The notes under the pieces: model-generated
The model's database searches: none
What the model was told of the DNA's origin: nothing
What the model saw: only the letters and a program-made list of their open reading frames with translations
Source: Desulfoluna sp.
Lineage (GTDB): Bacteria; Desulfobacterota; Desulfobacteria; Desulfobacterales; Desulfolunaceae
Direction of reading: 5' to 3'
NCBI RefSeq assembly: GCF_030145185.1
Contig: NZ_JAQYWB010000005.1
Span: 52,930-116,929 of the forward strand
DNA: 64,000 nucleotides
Program-made: the position numbers and the translations under genes
Part shown: one piece after another, positions 9,115-18,994 of the stretch
Layout: the number at the start of each line of letters is the position of its first letter
Position numbering within the stretch: the first letter of the stretch is position 1

Positions 9115-10170
9115 ATGAATTGGGACTGGGACAAGCTCAGAGAACAACAAGGCAATAAAAAACCTTTCGGAGGTGGCGGTGGATCAGGCGGCGACGGCCC
9201 CACCCCCCCGCAATTGGATGACCTGATGAATCAGTTTAAGAACTTCAAGCTGCCCGGTGGGCTGATCCTTATCGTTCTTTTTCTGCTTTTTTTTGGCAAA
9301 TCCATGGTCTACACCATCGGCGTAGGCGAAGTGGGTATTATCCAGCAATTCGGTAAATACTCTCGACAGACCTTGCCAGGCCTTCACTTCAAGCTGCCCA
9401 TCGGCGTCGAGAAGCTCACCAAGGTCAACGTCGACATCATTCGAAAAGAAGAGTTCGGCTACATGCAGGCTCAGTTCACCGGCCGGGGGGGAAGTCCCAG
9501 CGATGACGTCTCTCTGATGCTTACCGGTGACTTGAACGTAGGGCTCGTGCCATGGCTGGTACAGTACCGCATCGACGATCCGGTGAAATACCTTTTTGAA
9601 GTCGAATCCCCTGAAAATCTTCTCCGAGATATGTCCGAAGCCTCCATGCGCCAGGTGGTGGGGGACCGCACCATCAATGAGGTGATCATCAAGCGTGATG
9701 AGATCGCCATGGCCGCCAAAGAGCTCCTCCAAGAAGAACTCAAGGACGCCAAGACAGGCATCGTGGTCTCCACCATTGAGATGCAGAAGACCAACGTACC
9801 CGGACCGGTTCAGCCCTCCTTCAACGAAGTAAACAAGGCCCAGCAGGAAAAGGAGACCATGATTTATAAAGCCCGGGAGGGTTACAACACGGCCATCCCC
9901 ACGGCTCATGGTGAGGCAGAACGAACCGTTCTCGCCGCCGAGGGTTACGCCCTGGATCGCATCAACCGCGCCAAGGGTGATGCCAACCGTTTCCTCGCCC
10001 TGTTCGAAGAGTACGACAAAGCCAAGGATGTCACGACCCGCCGCATCTACCTGGAAAAAATGGGAGAAATACTCCCCAAGCTGGGTCGAAAATACATCGT
10101 GGATGAAAATCAGAAAAACATGCTTCCCCTGTTGAACATGGGACCCGGCAAGGAGGCGATCTCCAAATGA
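9115..10170 (+). CDS. hflK: FtsH protease modulator HflK
   Basis: SPFH-domain membrane protein that with HflC forms a cage around FtsH and modulates membrane-protein degradation. Start at ATG 9115 (AGGAA upstream) gives 351 residues with the typical MNWDWDKLREQQG opening and a Gly-rich stretch. A single membrane helix (GGLILIVLFLLFFG, about 43-58) is followed by the SPFH domain opening VGEVGIIQQFGKYSRQTLPGLHFKLP and a coiled coil with long helices. An upstream in-frame ATG at 9070 adds 15 non-conserved residues. Overlaps hflC by four bases (ATGA). FtsH itself is not in the window. Confidence 0.95.
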   Translation: MNWDWDKLREQQGNKKPFGGGGGSGGDGPTPPQLDDLMNQFKNFKLPGGLILIVLFLLFFGKSMVYTIGVGEVGIIQQFGKYSRQTLPGLHFKLPIGVEKLTKVNVDIIRKEEFGYMQAQFTGRGGSPSDDVSLMLTGDLNVGLVPWLVQYRIDDPVKYLFEVESPENLLRDMSEASMRQVVGDRTINEVIIKRDEIAMAAKELLQEELKDAKTGIVVSTIEMQKTNVPGPVQPSFNEVNKAQQEKETMIYKAREGYNTAIPTAHGEAERTVLAAEGYALDRINRAKGDANRFLALFEEYDKAKDVTTRRIYLEKMGEILPKLGRKYIVDENQKNMLPLLNMGPGKEAISK

Positions 10171-11108
10171 AAAAGACAGCCCTATCAACACTGATTTTAA
10201 TCTTTGCCGCCGTCGCCGTACTGGTGACGTCCGCCTACATCGTGGACGAAACCGAGCAGGTGGTGGTGACTCGATTCGGCAAGGTGATGGGGACCCCCGT
10301 CACCGAAGCTGGGCTCCATTTTAAGATGCCCTTTATTGACCAGGGGAACACCTTCCCCAAAAACCTTCAGGAGTGGGACGGTGAAGCCGGAGAGATCCCC
10401 ACACTCAACAAAACCTACATCCTCGTAGACACCTTCGCCCGCTGGCGCGTCGTGGACCCGGTTCTCTTTTTCCAAACCTGCCGGGACATGCGCGGAGCCG
10501 TGATCCGCATTGGTGACATCATTGACCCGGCGGTGAAAAACGCCATCGCGTCTTACGACCTCATCGAAACGGTTCGAAACTCAGACCGCCTTGTCAACGT
10601 GGACGATCCCATCTTCGGCGTCACAGGTGACGCGGCCAAAGCGAACAAAACCATCAAAGCGGGCCGCACGGTCATCACACGCCAGATCATGGCCAACGCC
10701 GGGGAAAAACTGAAAGGTTTCGGCATCGACCTGGTGGACGTGAAACTCAAGCGCCTCAACTACCGTGATGACGTCCGAAACTCTGTCTACGACCGCATGA
10801 TCGCCGAGAGAACGCAGATTGTGGAGAAGTTTCGTTCGGAAGGACGGGGCGAGGCCCAGAGGATTCGGGGTGAAAAGGAAAAAGAGCTGAAAAAGATCGA
10901 GTCCATGGCGTATCGAACCGCCCAGGAGCTCAAGGGTAAGGCCGATGCGGAAGTCACCCGCATCTATGCCGATGCCTACGGCCGGGACCCGGAGTTTTAT
11001 TCCTTCACCAAATCCCTTGAGGTTTACGGCAACGCCTTGAACAAGGAGAGCACCATCATCCTCTCCACTGATTCAGAATTTCTCAAGTACCTGAAAAAGA
11101 GACTATAG
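10167..11108 (+). CDS. hflC: FtsH protease modulator HflC
   Basis: Partner of HflK, 313 residues, N-terminal signal anchor (about 5-23) and SPFH domain (DETEQVVVTRFGKVMGTPVTEAGLHFKMPF). A long Glu/Lys/Arg-rich helix (about 205-270) and the closing STDSEFLKYLKK are characteristic of HflC. The four-base start/stop overlap with hflK indicates coupled translation. A bidirectional terminator follows at 11193. Confidence 0.95.
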   Translation: MKKTALSTLILIFAAVAVLVTSAYIVDETEQVVVTRFGKVMGTPVTEAGLHFKMPFIDQGNTFPKNLQEWDGEAGEIPTLNKTYILVDTFARWRVVDPVLFFQTCRDMRGAVIRIGDIIDPAVKNAIASYDLIETVRNSDRLVNVDDPIFGVTGDAAKANKTIKAGRTVITRQIMANAGEKLKGFGIDLVDVKLKRLNYRDDVRNSVYDRMIAERTQIVEKFRSEGRGEAQRIRGEKEKELKKIESMAYRTAQELKGKADAEVTRIYADAYGRDPEFYSFTKSLEVYGNALNKESTIILSTDSEFLKYLKKRL

Positions 11109-11192
11109 CCCATCAGCAGAGAGCGGGTACGGCCCAAGGCCGTACCCGACACGTATAAAAAAAATCCGGAACTGCCCGGTTGCCAAAAACAA

Positions 11193-11230
11193 AAAAAGCA
11201 CCTGAGCGCATGCGCCGGTGCTTTTTCTGT
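11193..11230. terminator. Bidirectional terminator between hflC and the bS22-like gene
   Basis: Stem AAAAAGCACC / GGTGCTTTTT with a self-complementary loop containing GCGCATGCGC. It lies downstream of both converging genes. Confidence 0.85.
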
Positions 11231-11254
11231 TTCTTCAAAATCGGGATAGAAACC

Positions 11255-11353
11255 CTATTTACCCTTTCGTCGCTGATGACGAGTACGGGCCAAAAGTTTT
11301 CTATGCTTGTGCTTGCGCATTTTCTTGCGCCTTTTTTTAATCACGCTACCCAA
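11255..11353 (-). CDS. bS22-like mini ribosomal protein (AURKAIP1/COX24 domain)
   Basis: A 32-residue, almost entirely basic protein starting MGSVIKKRRKKMRKHKHRKL and ending RQRRKGK-like. From memory the mycobacterial 30S protein bS22 opens MGSVIKKRRK and has the same KHRKLLRRTR core, as does the AURKAIP1/COX24 domain of mitochondrial small-subunit proteins. The start is TTG at 11353 with a full GGAGGT six bases upstream (11360-11365), and a terminator follows directly. Expected location is the small ribosomal subunit. Too short for ordinary gene finders; the ribosome site, start context and terminator together make it convincing. Confidence 0.85.
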   Translation of the reverse strand: MGSVIKKRRKKMRKHKHRKLLARTRHQRRKGK

Positions 11354-11616
11354 CAGACCACCTCCGTTTCATAGAGATATTTTATGCAATCATAATCACA
11401 TTTAATGTGTTTCGGTAACAGCCGGCGAAATCACCGAAAGAATCTAATATTCGGTGCGGTACACAGAAGATAAGCTCTTCTACAATGCTGGAATCCTAAG
11501 GCGATAACCCAAGGAAGCATGTAACTTCTTTACCTTTTCGCCAATATATGGCGTTACACAAAACAAGAATTTAACACCTTCACCCCCATTTTGTCCACAT
11601 TTTTTTCCAGGAGCTC

Positions 11617-12141
11617 ATGGAACGACAGCATTTCAACAAGGACGAACTCCACCTGGTGGCCCGAGCCGTCTCCGTCTCCGAAGATTTGGTAAGCAATGAC
11701 TACAAAATTTCGGAAAGTCAATGGCTTAGAAATCGCTTTGACGTCAAGACGGGCGTCAACCTCACCCCGGAGGAACGCATTGCCCAGGACGTTTTCGCCC
11801 AGGTCATCCGCTACCGAGGCCGCCCCTCTCCGAATGCAGGCGCCCCGCGGGAGTTCGATCTTTATATGATTTGCCTTCAGGATCATACGATCCTGAAGGA
11901 GGTCGCGACCAACGCCGATGTATCCTTTTATCCCTTCCTCCTGTATTTATTTATCCATGAGCTCGTCCATATCATCCGCTTTGGCCGCTTTCTGCAGAGC
12001 TTCACCATACCGGATGCCAAACGGGACCTTGAGGAGAACCTTGTCCATGACAGGACCCGTGAAATCCTTGCCTCCACACGCCTTTCCGGCGTTAAAAATA
12101 TTATCGCCCAACGCTGGGCGATCCGCCACTGCAACCCCTGA
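11617..12141 (+). CDS. Putative zincin-like protein with HELVH motif
   Basis: A conserved-looking 174-residue soluble protein of no recognised family. Residues 106-118 form a hydrophobic helix ending in HELVH (114-118), a zinc-binding HExxH signature, and a second acidic helix DLEENLVHDRTREIL (138-151) could supply a third ligand, as in gluzincins. Start ATG at 11617 has AGGAG seven bases upstream. It sits upstream of fmdB-groESL but the fmdB promoter lies between them. Peptidase activity is inference from the motif; it could equally be an inactive metal-binding protein. Confidence 0.65.
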   Translation: MERQHFNKDELHLVARAVSVSEDLVSNDYKISESQWLRNRFDVKTGVNLTPEERIAQDVFAQVIRYRGRPSPNAGAPREFDLYMICLQDHTILKEVATNADVSFYPFLLYLFIHELVHIIRFGRFLQSFTIPDAKRDLEENLVHDRTREILASTRLSGVKNIIAQRWAIRHCNP

Positions 12142-12182
12142 GTTCGGCGCAACAAAACCTTGCTGTTTTTTTTGAGTGTTTC

Positions 12183-12210
12183 TTGACAAGCGTTTTATCC
12201 TGATTATATT
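12183..12210 (+). promoter_or_regulatory. Sigma-70 promoter upstream of fmdB-groESL
   Basis: TTGACA at 12183-12188 and TATATT at 12205-12210 with a 16-base spacer, 80 bases before fmdB. No CIRCE element (TTAGCACTC-N9-GAGTGCTAA) is visible here or before groES. Confidence 0.65.
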
Positions 12211-12227
12211 TCAGACGTTCAAACCCA

Positions 12228-12259
12228 CAGATCTCAAGCGTCAATTCCTGTGAGATCTG
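12228..12259. promoter_or_regulatory. Perfect inverted repeat in the fmdB-groESL leader
   Basis: CAGATCTCA at 12228-12236 and TGAGATCTG at 12251-12259, 14 bases apart, just downstream of the promoter and 30 bases before the fmdB start. Possible repressor operator or leader hairpin. Confidence 0.5.
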
Positions 12260-12289
12260 ATTCTTAGAAGCGACCAGGAGGTAATCATC

Positions 12290-12502
12290 ATGCCGATTTA
12301 TGAGTATGAATGCACCGAATGCGGTGAAGTGGAAGAGGCGGTTCAGAAAATGACCGACCCTCCCTTGACCCGGTGTAAAAAATGCTCCGGAGCACTCCGC
12401 AAACTGATCTCCCACAGCACCTTCCACCTTAAGGGTGGGGGATGGTACTCCGATGCCTACAGCAGTCCGGGGGGCGGTGCCAAGACTTCCGGCGGCTCTT
12501 AA
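12290..12502 (+). CDS. FmdB family zinc-ribbon protein
   Basis: A 70-residue protein with the zinc-ribbon pattern MPIYEYECTECGEVEE, CxxC at 11-14 and CKKC at 29-32, then a Gly/Ser-rich flexible tail. The family is named after a putative formamidase-operon regulator but its function is unproven. The ribosome site GGAGG lies seven bases before the ATG. It lies 150 bases upstream of groES, downstream of a shared promoter and inverted repeat, so co-expression with the chaperonin is likely. Confidence 0.9.
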   Translation: MPIYEYECTECGEVEEAVQKMTDPPLTRCKKCSGALRKLISHSTFHLKGGGWYSDAYSSPGGGAKTSGGS

Positions 12503-12651
12503 GCTGACCGGGCTTCGATCCAGCCGCCACGCCTGAAGGTCAGGCCCTGGCGCAACGTTTCAGTTTTTTTTAAATGAACCCAGACATTTTCTTCTTCAAA
12601 TAATCATCTTACACCATTTACGTGGATACAGTGCAAAGGAGAACAGGAACC

Positions 12652-12945
12652 ATGAAAATCAGACCGTTACAGGACCGAGTATTGGTAGAACGTCTGGAAG
12701 AGCAAACCACCACCAAAGGCGGCATCATCATTCCCGATACTGCCAAAGAAAAACCTGCTGAAGGCCGCATCGTGGCCGCAGGCAAGGGCAAAATCAAAGA
12801 AGACGGCAGCCTCATTCCCATGGAATTGAAACTGGGCGACCGTGTCCTCTTCAGCAAGTACGCCGGAAGCGAAGTTAAATTTGACGGAAACGACTTCCTC
12901 ATCATGGGCCAGGACGACATCCTCTGCGTTGTCGACGAAGCCTAA
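12652..12945 (+). CDS. groES: Co-chaperonin GroES
   Basis: The 10-kDa lid of the GroEL chamber, 97 residues. It has the standard opening [16 protein letters not shown], the mobile loop [16 protein letters not shown] (about 20-35) that docks on GroEL, and the closing DDILCVVDE. The start is the ATG at 12652; an upstream ATG at 12622 adds ten unrelated residues. AAAGGAG precedes it. Followed by groEL after 88 bases. Confidence 0.98.
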   Translation: MKIRPLQDRVLVERLEEQTTTKGGIIIPDTAKEKPAEGRIVAAGKGKIKEDGSLIPMELKLGDRVLFSKYAGSEVKFDGNDFLIMGQDDILCVVDEA

Positions 12946-13030
12946 GGCTCACTTGCAATCCACGACCTGTCTGTAAATGATATTCTAACGACCTGAACTC
13001 AACATTTCAACATACACGGAGGTTCGGTGA

Positions 13031-14683
<1,653 letters not shown>

Positions 14684-14732
14684 GTCCACACCTGAGCGAA
14701 AGTGCCTCCGGGCACTTTCCTTAGCCCTGTAT

Positions 14733-14767
14733 ACCCCCTTTGCCCTCCCGGACAAAGGGGGTTTTTT
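14733..14767 (+). terminator. Rho-independent terminator of groESL
   Basis: Stem ACCCCCTTTG / CAAAGGGGGT, loop about eight bases, followed by six T. Confidence 0.9.
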
Positions 14768-14824
14768 ATTGATTTTTCAGTGAGTTCTCACCACAAACGC
14801 ACCTTTGGCCTCACCATCTCCAGC

Positions 14825-14853
14825 CTTGACACCCAGCCGCGGCTTGTATAGAT
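14825..14853 (+). promoter_or_regulatory. Possible promoter of the tol-pal operon
   Basis: TTGACA at 14825-14830 with TAGATT at 14848-14853 (17-base spacing), overlapping TATAGA at 15 bases, about 80 bases before tolQ. Confidence 0.45.
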
Positions 14854-14930
14854 TAACGTGGAACAACGGCCCCTGCGCCGTTACACCACATTCTTGACAC
14901 CTCCATCTGCCCAAAACGGAGACGGCACAC

Positions 14931-15641
14931 ATGGCCAATGAGTCTTTAGGTATTTTCCAGATGATCAGTGGGGCTGGCCCCATGGTAAAGCTGGTCCTCT
15001 TAACGCTCCTTTTCTTTTCCATCACCTCCTGGACGATCATTATCCTGAAATTCCGCACCATCCGACGGGCTCACAAAGAGTCTCTCATCTTTGTGGAGAC
15101 TTTCTGGAAAAGCAAAAACCTCTCCGACGCATACTCTTTATCCAAAGAGCTCAGCTATAGCTCCATTGGCAAGGTTTTCCGTACCGCCTACGCCGAACTG
15201 AAAAAGCTCTCCAGTGCGGGCATCGGCGTCACCAATGAGGTGGGAATCATCATGGGGGGGACGGGGATCGACAACATCAGGCGCACCCTGCGTCGTGCCA
15301 CCTCCCAGGAGGTCACCCGCCTCATGCAGCTCACCCCTTTTCTGGCCACAGCCGGAAGCACCGCCCCGTTTATCGGCCTCTTCGGGACGGTCTGGGGCAT
15401 CATGAACTCGTTTCAGGGCATCGCTTACAAAGGGTCCGCCAACCTGGCCGTTGTGGCCCCGGGCATCGCCGAAGCCCTGATTGCCACGGCCGTTGGGCTG
15501 ATGGTGGCCATCCCCTCGGTCATCGCCTACAACTACTTTTCCCAGCGCATCCGGATTATTGAGGTGGAGCTCAACAACTTCTCCGCCGACTTTTTAAACA
15601 TCATCGAACGTGACATCATGCGTAAAGGAAACGGAAAATGA
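14931..15641 (+). CDS. tolQ: Tol-Pal proton channel subunit TolQ (MotA/TolQ/ExbB family)
   Basis: Inner-membrane channel that with TolR uses the proton gradient to energise TolA. 236 residues with three membrane helices (about 15-37, 140-160, 175-195). The conserved TAGSTAPFIGLFGTVWGIMNSF block (about 141-162) contains the channel residues. It overlaps tolR by four bases. Assignment to Tol rather than Exb rests on the neighbouring tolA, tolB and pal genes. Confidence 0.96.
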   Translation: MANESLGIFQMISGAGPMVKLVLLTLLFFSITSWTIIILKFRTIRRAHKESLIFVETFWKSKNLSDAYSLSKELSYSSIGKVFRTAYAELKKLSSAGIGVTNEVGIIMGGTGIDNIRRTLRRATSQEVTRLMQLTPFLATAGSTAPFIGLFGTVWGIMNSFQGIAYKGSANLAVVAPGIAEALIATAVGLMVAIPSVIAYNYFSQRIRIIEVELNNFSADFLNIIERDIMRKGNGK

Positions 15642-16051
15642 TCTCTGGCGGCAACGACAACCAGCTGATGAGTGAAATCAACGTCACCCCTTTTGTGGAT
15701 GTGATGCTTGTGCTCCTGATCATCTTCATGGTAGCGGCCCCCATGATGACGCAGGGTGTTGATGTTTCTCTGCCTGAAGCACCCTCCGGGTCCCTCTCCC
15801 GAGATGACGACGAACCTTTTTACATCACCCTCAAGAGCGGCGGAGAGATCTTTCTCAACGACTTCCCTGTAGACGCGGACAGGCTGCGCCCCAAGCTGAC
15901 CGCCCTGCTCAAAGAGCGCCCAGGCACTCGGGTCTTTCTGAGGGCCGACAAAGCCATCAGCTACGGAACGGTGATCCGAGTCATGGCCGAAATCAAGGGA
16001 TCCGGCGTGGAAAAATTAGGCATGGTGACGGAACCCCTTGAAACCAAGTAA
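15638..16051 (+). CDS. tolR: Tol-Pal proton channel subunit TolR (ExbD/TolR family)
   Basis: A 137-residue inner-membrane protein with one helix. The sequence LMSEINVTPFVDVMLVLLIIFMV (about 8-30) contains the conserved Asp of the proton path (FVDVMLVLL), followed by the periplasmic domain. Start codon overlaps the tolQ stop (ATGA), so the two are made in a coupled ratio. Confidence 0.96.
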   Translation: MISGGNDNQLMSEINVTPFVDVMLVLLIIFMVAAPMMTQGVDVSLPEAPSGSLSRDDDEPFYITLKSGGEIFLNDFPVDADRLRPKLTALLKERPGTRVFLRADKAISYGTVIRVMAEIKGSGVEKLGMVTEPLETK

Positions 16052-16085
16052 TGATCGGCCCAGACCCGGGAAGAAAAAGCCTCAC

Positions 16086-16922
16086 ATGATGCAAGCGTTC
16101 ACACATTATCTGACCGGTGGCGATGAAAACCGTTTCCTCACCCTTGCCGTGCTCTTTTCTCTGACCGGCCATATTCTGTTGTTTACCCTCTCCCACGTCC
16201 TGACCACCAGCGGATACAAGCCCCACAAAACCCCCCGTTCCATTGACGTGGATCTGATGCAGACCGAGCTTCCGCCTCCACAGCCAAGCAAAGAATCCGT
16301 CCAGGCAAAAAGCAGCGCAAAGCCTGCGACCCCATCGACCTCCGCGCCGTCAAAAAAAGCCACTCGCAAAAAAACGGCAAAAAAGGTGACACCACCCGCC
16401 GCCAAATCCTTCACTGGAAAACGGCCGACCAAGCGCAAGCAAAGAGTGATCACACCGGATGAACTGGTGCAAAATGCCCTGCAGAAGATGGCGAAAGAGA
16501 CCTCGAAGAAAGAACCCCTTTCCCATCGGCTGAACCGCCTTAAAAAAGAGGTCGCCGATCGCAAGGCTCCGGAGACCGTCGGCGCAAATGACGGCGCCGC
16601 CACCGGACAACCCACCGCCGTTCAAATGTCGATCAAAGAACGCTACTATCGAACCATCGAGGTGATTATTCGTAAAAACTGGGCCTTTCCCACCCAGATG
16701 GCCAGCAGCAAAACCCAGCTCAAAACCCAGATCATCTTCACCGTCATGCCCGACGGTTCCGTGCGTGACGTCTGGGTGTCCCTGCGCTCGGGCAATGCAA
16801 ACTTCGACCGTTCCGCCCTGAGCGCCGTCCACAAGTCCACCCCCCTGCCTCCTTATCCAGCCGGGATCACGGACCAGAAAATACCCTTTGTCATCGACTT
16901 TGACGTCAGCGAACTTTTATAG
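16086..16922 (+). CDS. tolA: TolA-like energy transducer
   Basis: Links the TolQR motor to Pal and TolB. About 278 residues: a membrane anchor (TLAVLFSLTGHILLFTLSHVL, about 16-36), a Lys/Pro/Ser/Ala-rich periplasmic stretch (about 60-180) shorter than the E. coli helical region, and a C-terminal TonB/TolA fold ending in SALSAVHKSTPLPPYP. I chose the ATG at 16086; a TTG at 16038 inside tolR would add 16 residues, and neither has a clear ribosome site. Position between tolR and tolB supports TolA rather than TonB. Confidence 0.88.
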   Translation: MMQAFTHYLTGGDENRFLTLAVLFSLTGHILLFTLSHVLTTSGYKPHKTPRSIDVDLMQTELPPPQPSKESVQAKSSAKPATPSTSAPSKKATRKKTAKKVTPPAAKSFTGKRPTKRKQRVITPDELVQNALQKMAKETSKKEPLSHRLNRLKKEVADRKAPETVGANDGAATGQPTAVQMSIKERYYRTIEVIIRKNWAFPTQMASSKTQLKTQIIFTVMPDGSVRDVWVSLRSGNANFDRSALSAVHKSTPLPPYPAGITDQKIPFVIDFDVSELL

Positions 16923-16928
16923 GTACCC

Positions 16929-18281
16929 ATGAAAAAAACATATAGAATCATCGTCCAAACCCTTCTTCTCATGGCCTTTCTTCTTTCTGGCACCCCAAGT
17001 CAGGCCGAAGACCGGGTCCAATTAAGGGTCACCAACCCTTTCGAGAATAAAACCCCCGTCGCCGTTCCCGCCTTTCACATCGCTGCCGCCTCGGACCACG
17101 AAAAGGAGCTGGCAACCCAAGCCGTGACCCTTCTTCAGGAAACACTGGCCTTTACCGGATACTTCCGCATGGTAAATCCCGAAGCCTTTCTGGAAGCCCC
17201 GTCACAAACCGGTATCACCGAGCAGGATATCCATTTTGATCGGTGGCGTTCCTCTGGTGCCGAGCTCCTGGTCACCGGCAGCCTCACCGTCAGTGGCCAG
17301 GCCATTATCGGTGATTTCTATCTCTACGACATCTTTAGGCAAAAAAGCCTTTTCGGCGTGCGGCTTCGCGGCGCCGGCTCGCCAGACGAGAATCTGCGTC
17401 CCCTGATCCTGAAACTCGCCGATAAAATCATGGTCACCTATTCCGGAAAACACGGATTCTTCGGCAGCCGTATCGCCTTTGTCTCCAAAGGATCAAGCAC
17501 CCCCAAAGAGATCTGGACCTGTGACTTTGACGGGTACAAACCGGCCCAACTGACCCGAAATAAAGCCATCACACTGACACCCGCGTGGTCCCCCGACGGC
17601 TCAAAAATTGCTTACACCTCCTATGTGAACGACAAGCCCGACATTTTCGTGCAGGGCGCCTGGCCTGGGGCCAGGCGTGACATTGTAACGGCAAAGGGGA
17701 CAACCAATATTACACCCGCCTGGTTGCCGGACGGACAAATGATGGCGGCATCGTTGACAATTGAAGGGGATCAGGCGATTTATCTGTTGACCCAAAAGGG
17801 TAAAATACGTAAAAGGTTAACAAGAAAGTGGGGCAAATGGGGAATTGACGTGTCTCCGGTATTCTCCCCGTCAGGCGACAGGATGGCCTTTGTATCCAAG
17901 CGATCAGGCTCCCCTCAGATTTATATCAAAAACCTGAACAACGGACGCATTGAACGTCTCACTTTCGACGGAAAATACAACACGAGCCCTGCTTGGTCCC
18001 CCACAGGAGACCAGATGGCATATGCCGGTTTCAAAGACGGACATTTTGACATTCATGTCATGGATGTCCGAGGAGGCCGTCCCATGCAGCTCACCCTTGG
18101 CACTGGGGACAACGAGACCCCGTCCTGGTCACCCGATGGCAGCCTGATTGTTTTTTCTTCAACCAGAAAAGGCAAATCATCCATTTATGTCATGAATGCT
18201 TACGGTACAGACCAGCGGCAACTCGTATCACTGCCCGGTGAACAGACCGCCCCAGTGTGGTCATCCAATTTAAACCAATGA
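16929..18281 (+). CDS. tolB: Tol-Pal system beta-propeller protein TolB
   Basis: Periplasmic 450-residue protein with a signal peptide (MKKTYRIIVQTLLLMAFLLS..., cleaved after SQA), an N-terminal alpha/beta domain (about 30-165), and a six-bladed WD40-like propeller. The propeller repeats show as recurring (A/P)AWSPDGSKIAYTS-type motifs. It binds Pal and TolA. Follows tolA by six bases. Confidence 0.97.
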   Translation: MKKTYRIIVQTLLLMAFLLSGTPSQAEDRVQLRVTNPFENKTPVAVPAFHIAAASDHEKELATQAVTLLQETLAFTGYFRMVNPEAFLEAPSQTGITEQDIHFDRWRSSGAELLVTGSLTVSGQAIIGDFYLYDIFRQKSLFGVRLRGAGSPDENLRPLILKLADKIMVTYSGKHGFFGSRIAFVSKGSSTPKEIWTCDFDGYKPAQLTRNKAITLTPAWSPDGSKIAYTSYVNDKPDIFVQGAWPGARRDIVTAKGTTNITPAWLPDGQMMAASLTIEGDQAIYLLTQKGKIRKRLTRKWGKWGIDVSPVFSPSGDRMAFVSKRSGSPQIYIKNLNNGRIERLTFDGKYNTSPAWSPTGDQMAYAGFKDGHFDIHVMDVRGGRPMQLTLGTGDNETPSWSPDGSLIVFSSTRKGKSSIYVMNAYGTDQRQLVSLPGEQTAPVWSSNLNQ

Positions 18282-18300
18282 CATTTGTTGACGAGGAGGA

Positions 18301-18867
18301 ATGATGGGAAAAACCTGGAGAGTAAGATTAGCGCTCATTACCGTGCTGCTCACCATGCTGGTGGCTGTATCGTGCTCCAAGAAAGCAGTGGAGACAGACC
18401 CCGCTGCCGGAATCACTGCCCAGGAGACCATGACGGAAGAAACCTCTGACGATGCTGCCGCAACCGATGCGGCCCTCATCGCTGAAGAAGAGCTGATGAA
18501 AAAAGAGGCGGCTGCCCGCGAAGAAGCCCGCACCGCTTTCCAAGACACAGATATCTATTTCAACTATGACAGCTCAGCCGTTCAGGACTCCGATATTGCT
18601 ATTCTTGAAGCAAAAGCCGAGTGGCTCAAAGAGAACCCCGGCGTCCGCATCACCGTTGAAGGCCACTGCGATGATCGAGGCACCACCGATTACAACCTCG
18701 CCCTCGGTGACCGACGTGCGGCCCGTGCCATGGCATTTCTTGAGAGCTTAGGCGTTGAGGCCGACCGCATGGTCACTGTCAGCTACGGGGAAGAGCGTCC
18801 CCTGGATCCGACAGCCTCCGAAGCGGCCTGGTCCAAAAACCGACGCGCTCATTTTGTAATCCGTTAA
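18301..18867 (+). CDS. pal: Peptidoglycan-associated lipoprotein Pal
   Basis: Outer-membrane lipoprotein of about 188 residues with signal peptide and lipobox LVAVSC (Cys about 25). A Glu/Ala/Thr-rich linker precedes the OmpA-like domain, with DIYFNYDSSAV, the peptidoglycan-binding TVEGHCDDRGTTDYNLALGDRRA, and a final NRRAHFV. GGAGG precedes tandem ATG codons. A perfect terminator follows at 18919, separating pal from cpoB. Confidence 0.97.
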   Translation: MMGKTWRVRLALITVLLTMLVAVSCSKKAVETDPAAGITAQETMTEETSDDAAATDAALIAEEELMKKEAAAREEARTAFQDTDIYFNYDSSAVQDSDIAILEAKAEWLKENPGVRITVEGHCDDRGTTDYNLALGDRRAARAMAFLESLGVEADRMVTVSYGEERPLDPTASEAAWSKNRRAHFVIR

Positions 18868-18918
18868 GACAACCGGCCATGGCCCAAGGGCCCACCCGGA
18901 AATCCAAATGGAATGTTT

Positions 18919-18953
18919 ACCGAAGGGCGTCTCAGACGCCCTTCGGTCTTTTG
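18919..18953 (+). terminator. Rho-independent terminator between pal and cpoB
   Basis: Perfect 13-bp stem ACCGAAGGGCGTC / GACGCCCTTCGGT with a three-base loop and CTTTT tail. It probably ends most tolQRAB-pal transcripts and reduces cpoB expression. Confidence 0.92.
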
Positions 18954-18994
18954 TGCTTTCAGCAACACCACGTCCGCATCGGGAGAAATCTGCC

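Noticed and set aside
12503..12651. CIRCE or sigma-32 promoter directly before groES
   Set aside because: Neither consensus is present; only a small GCCTGA/TCAGGC hairpin was seen.
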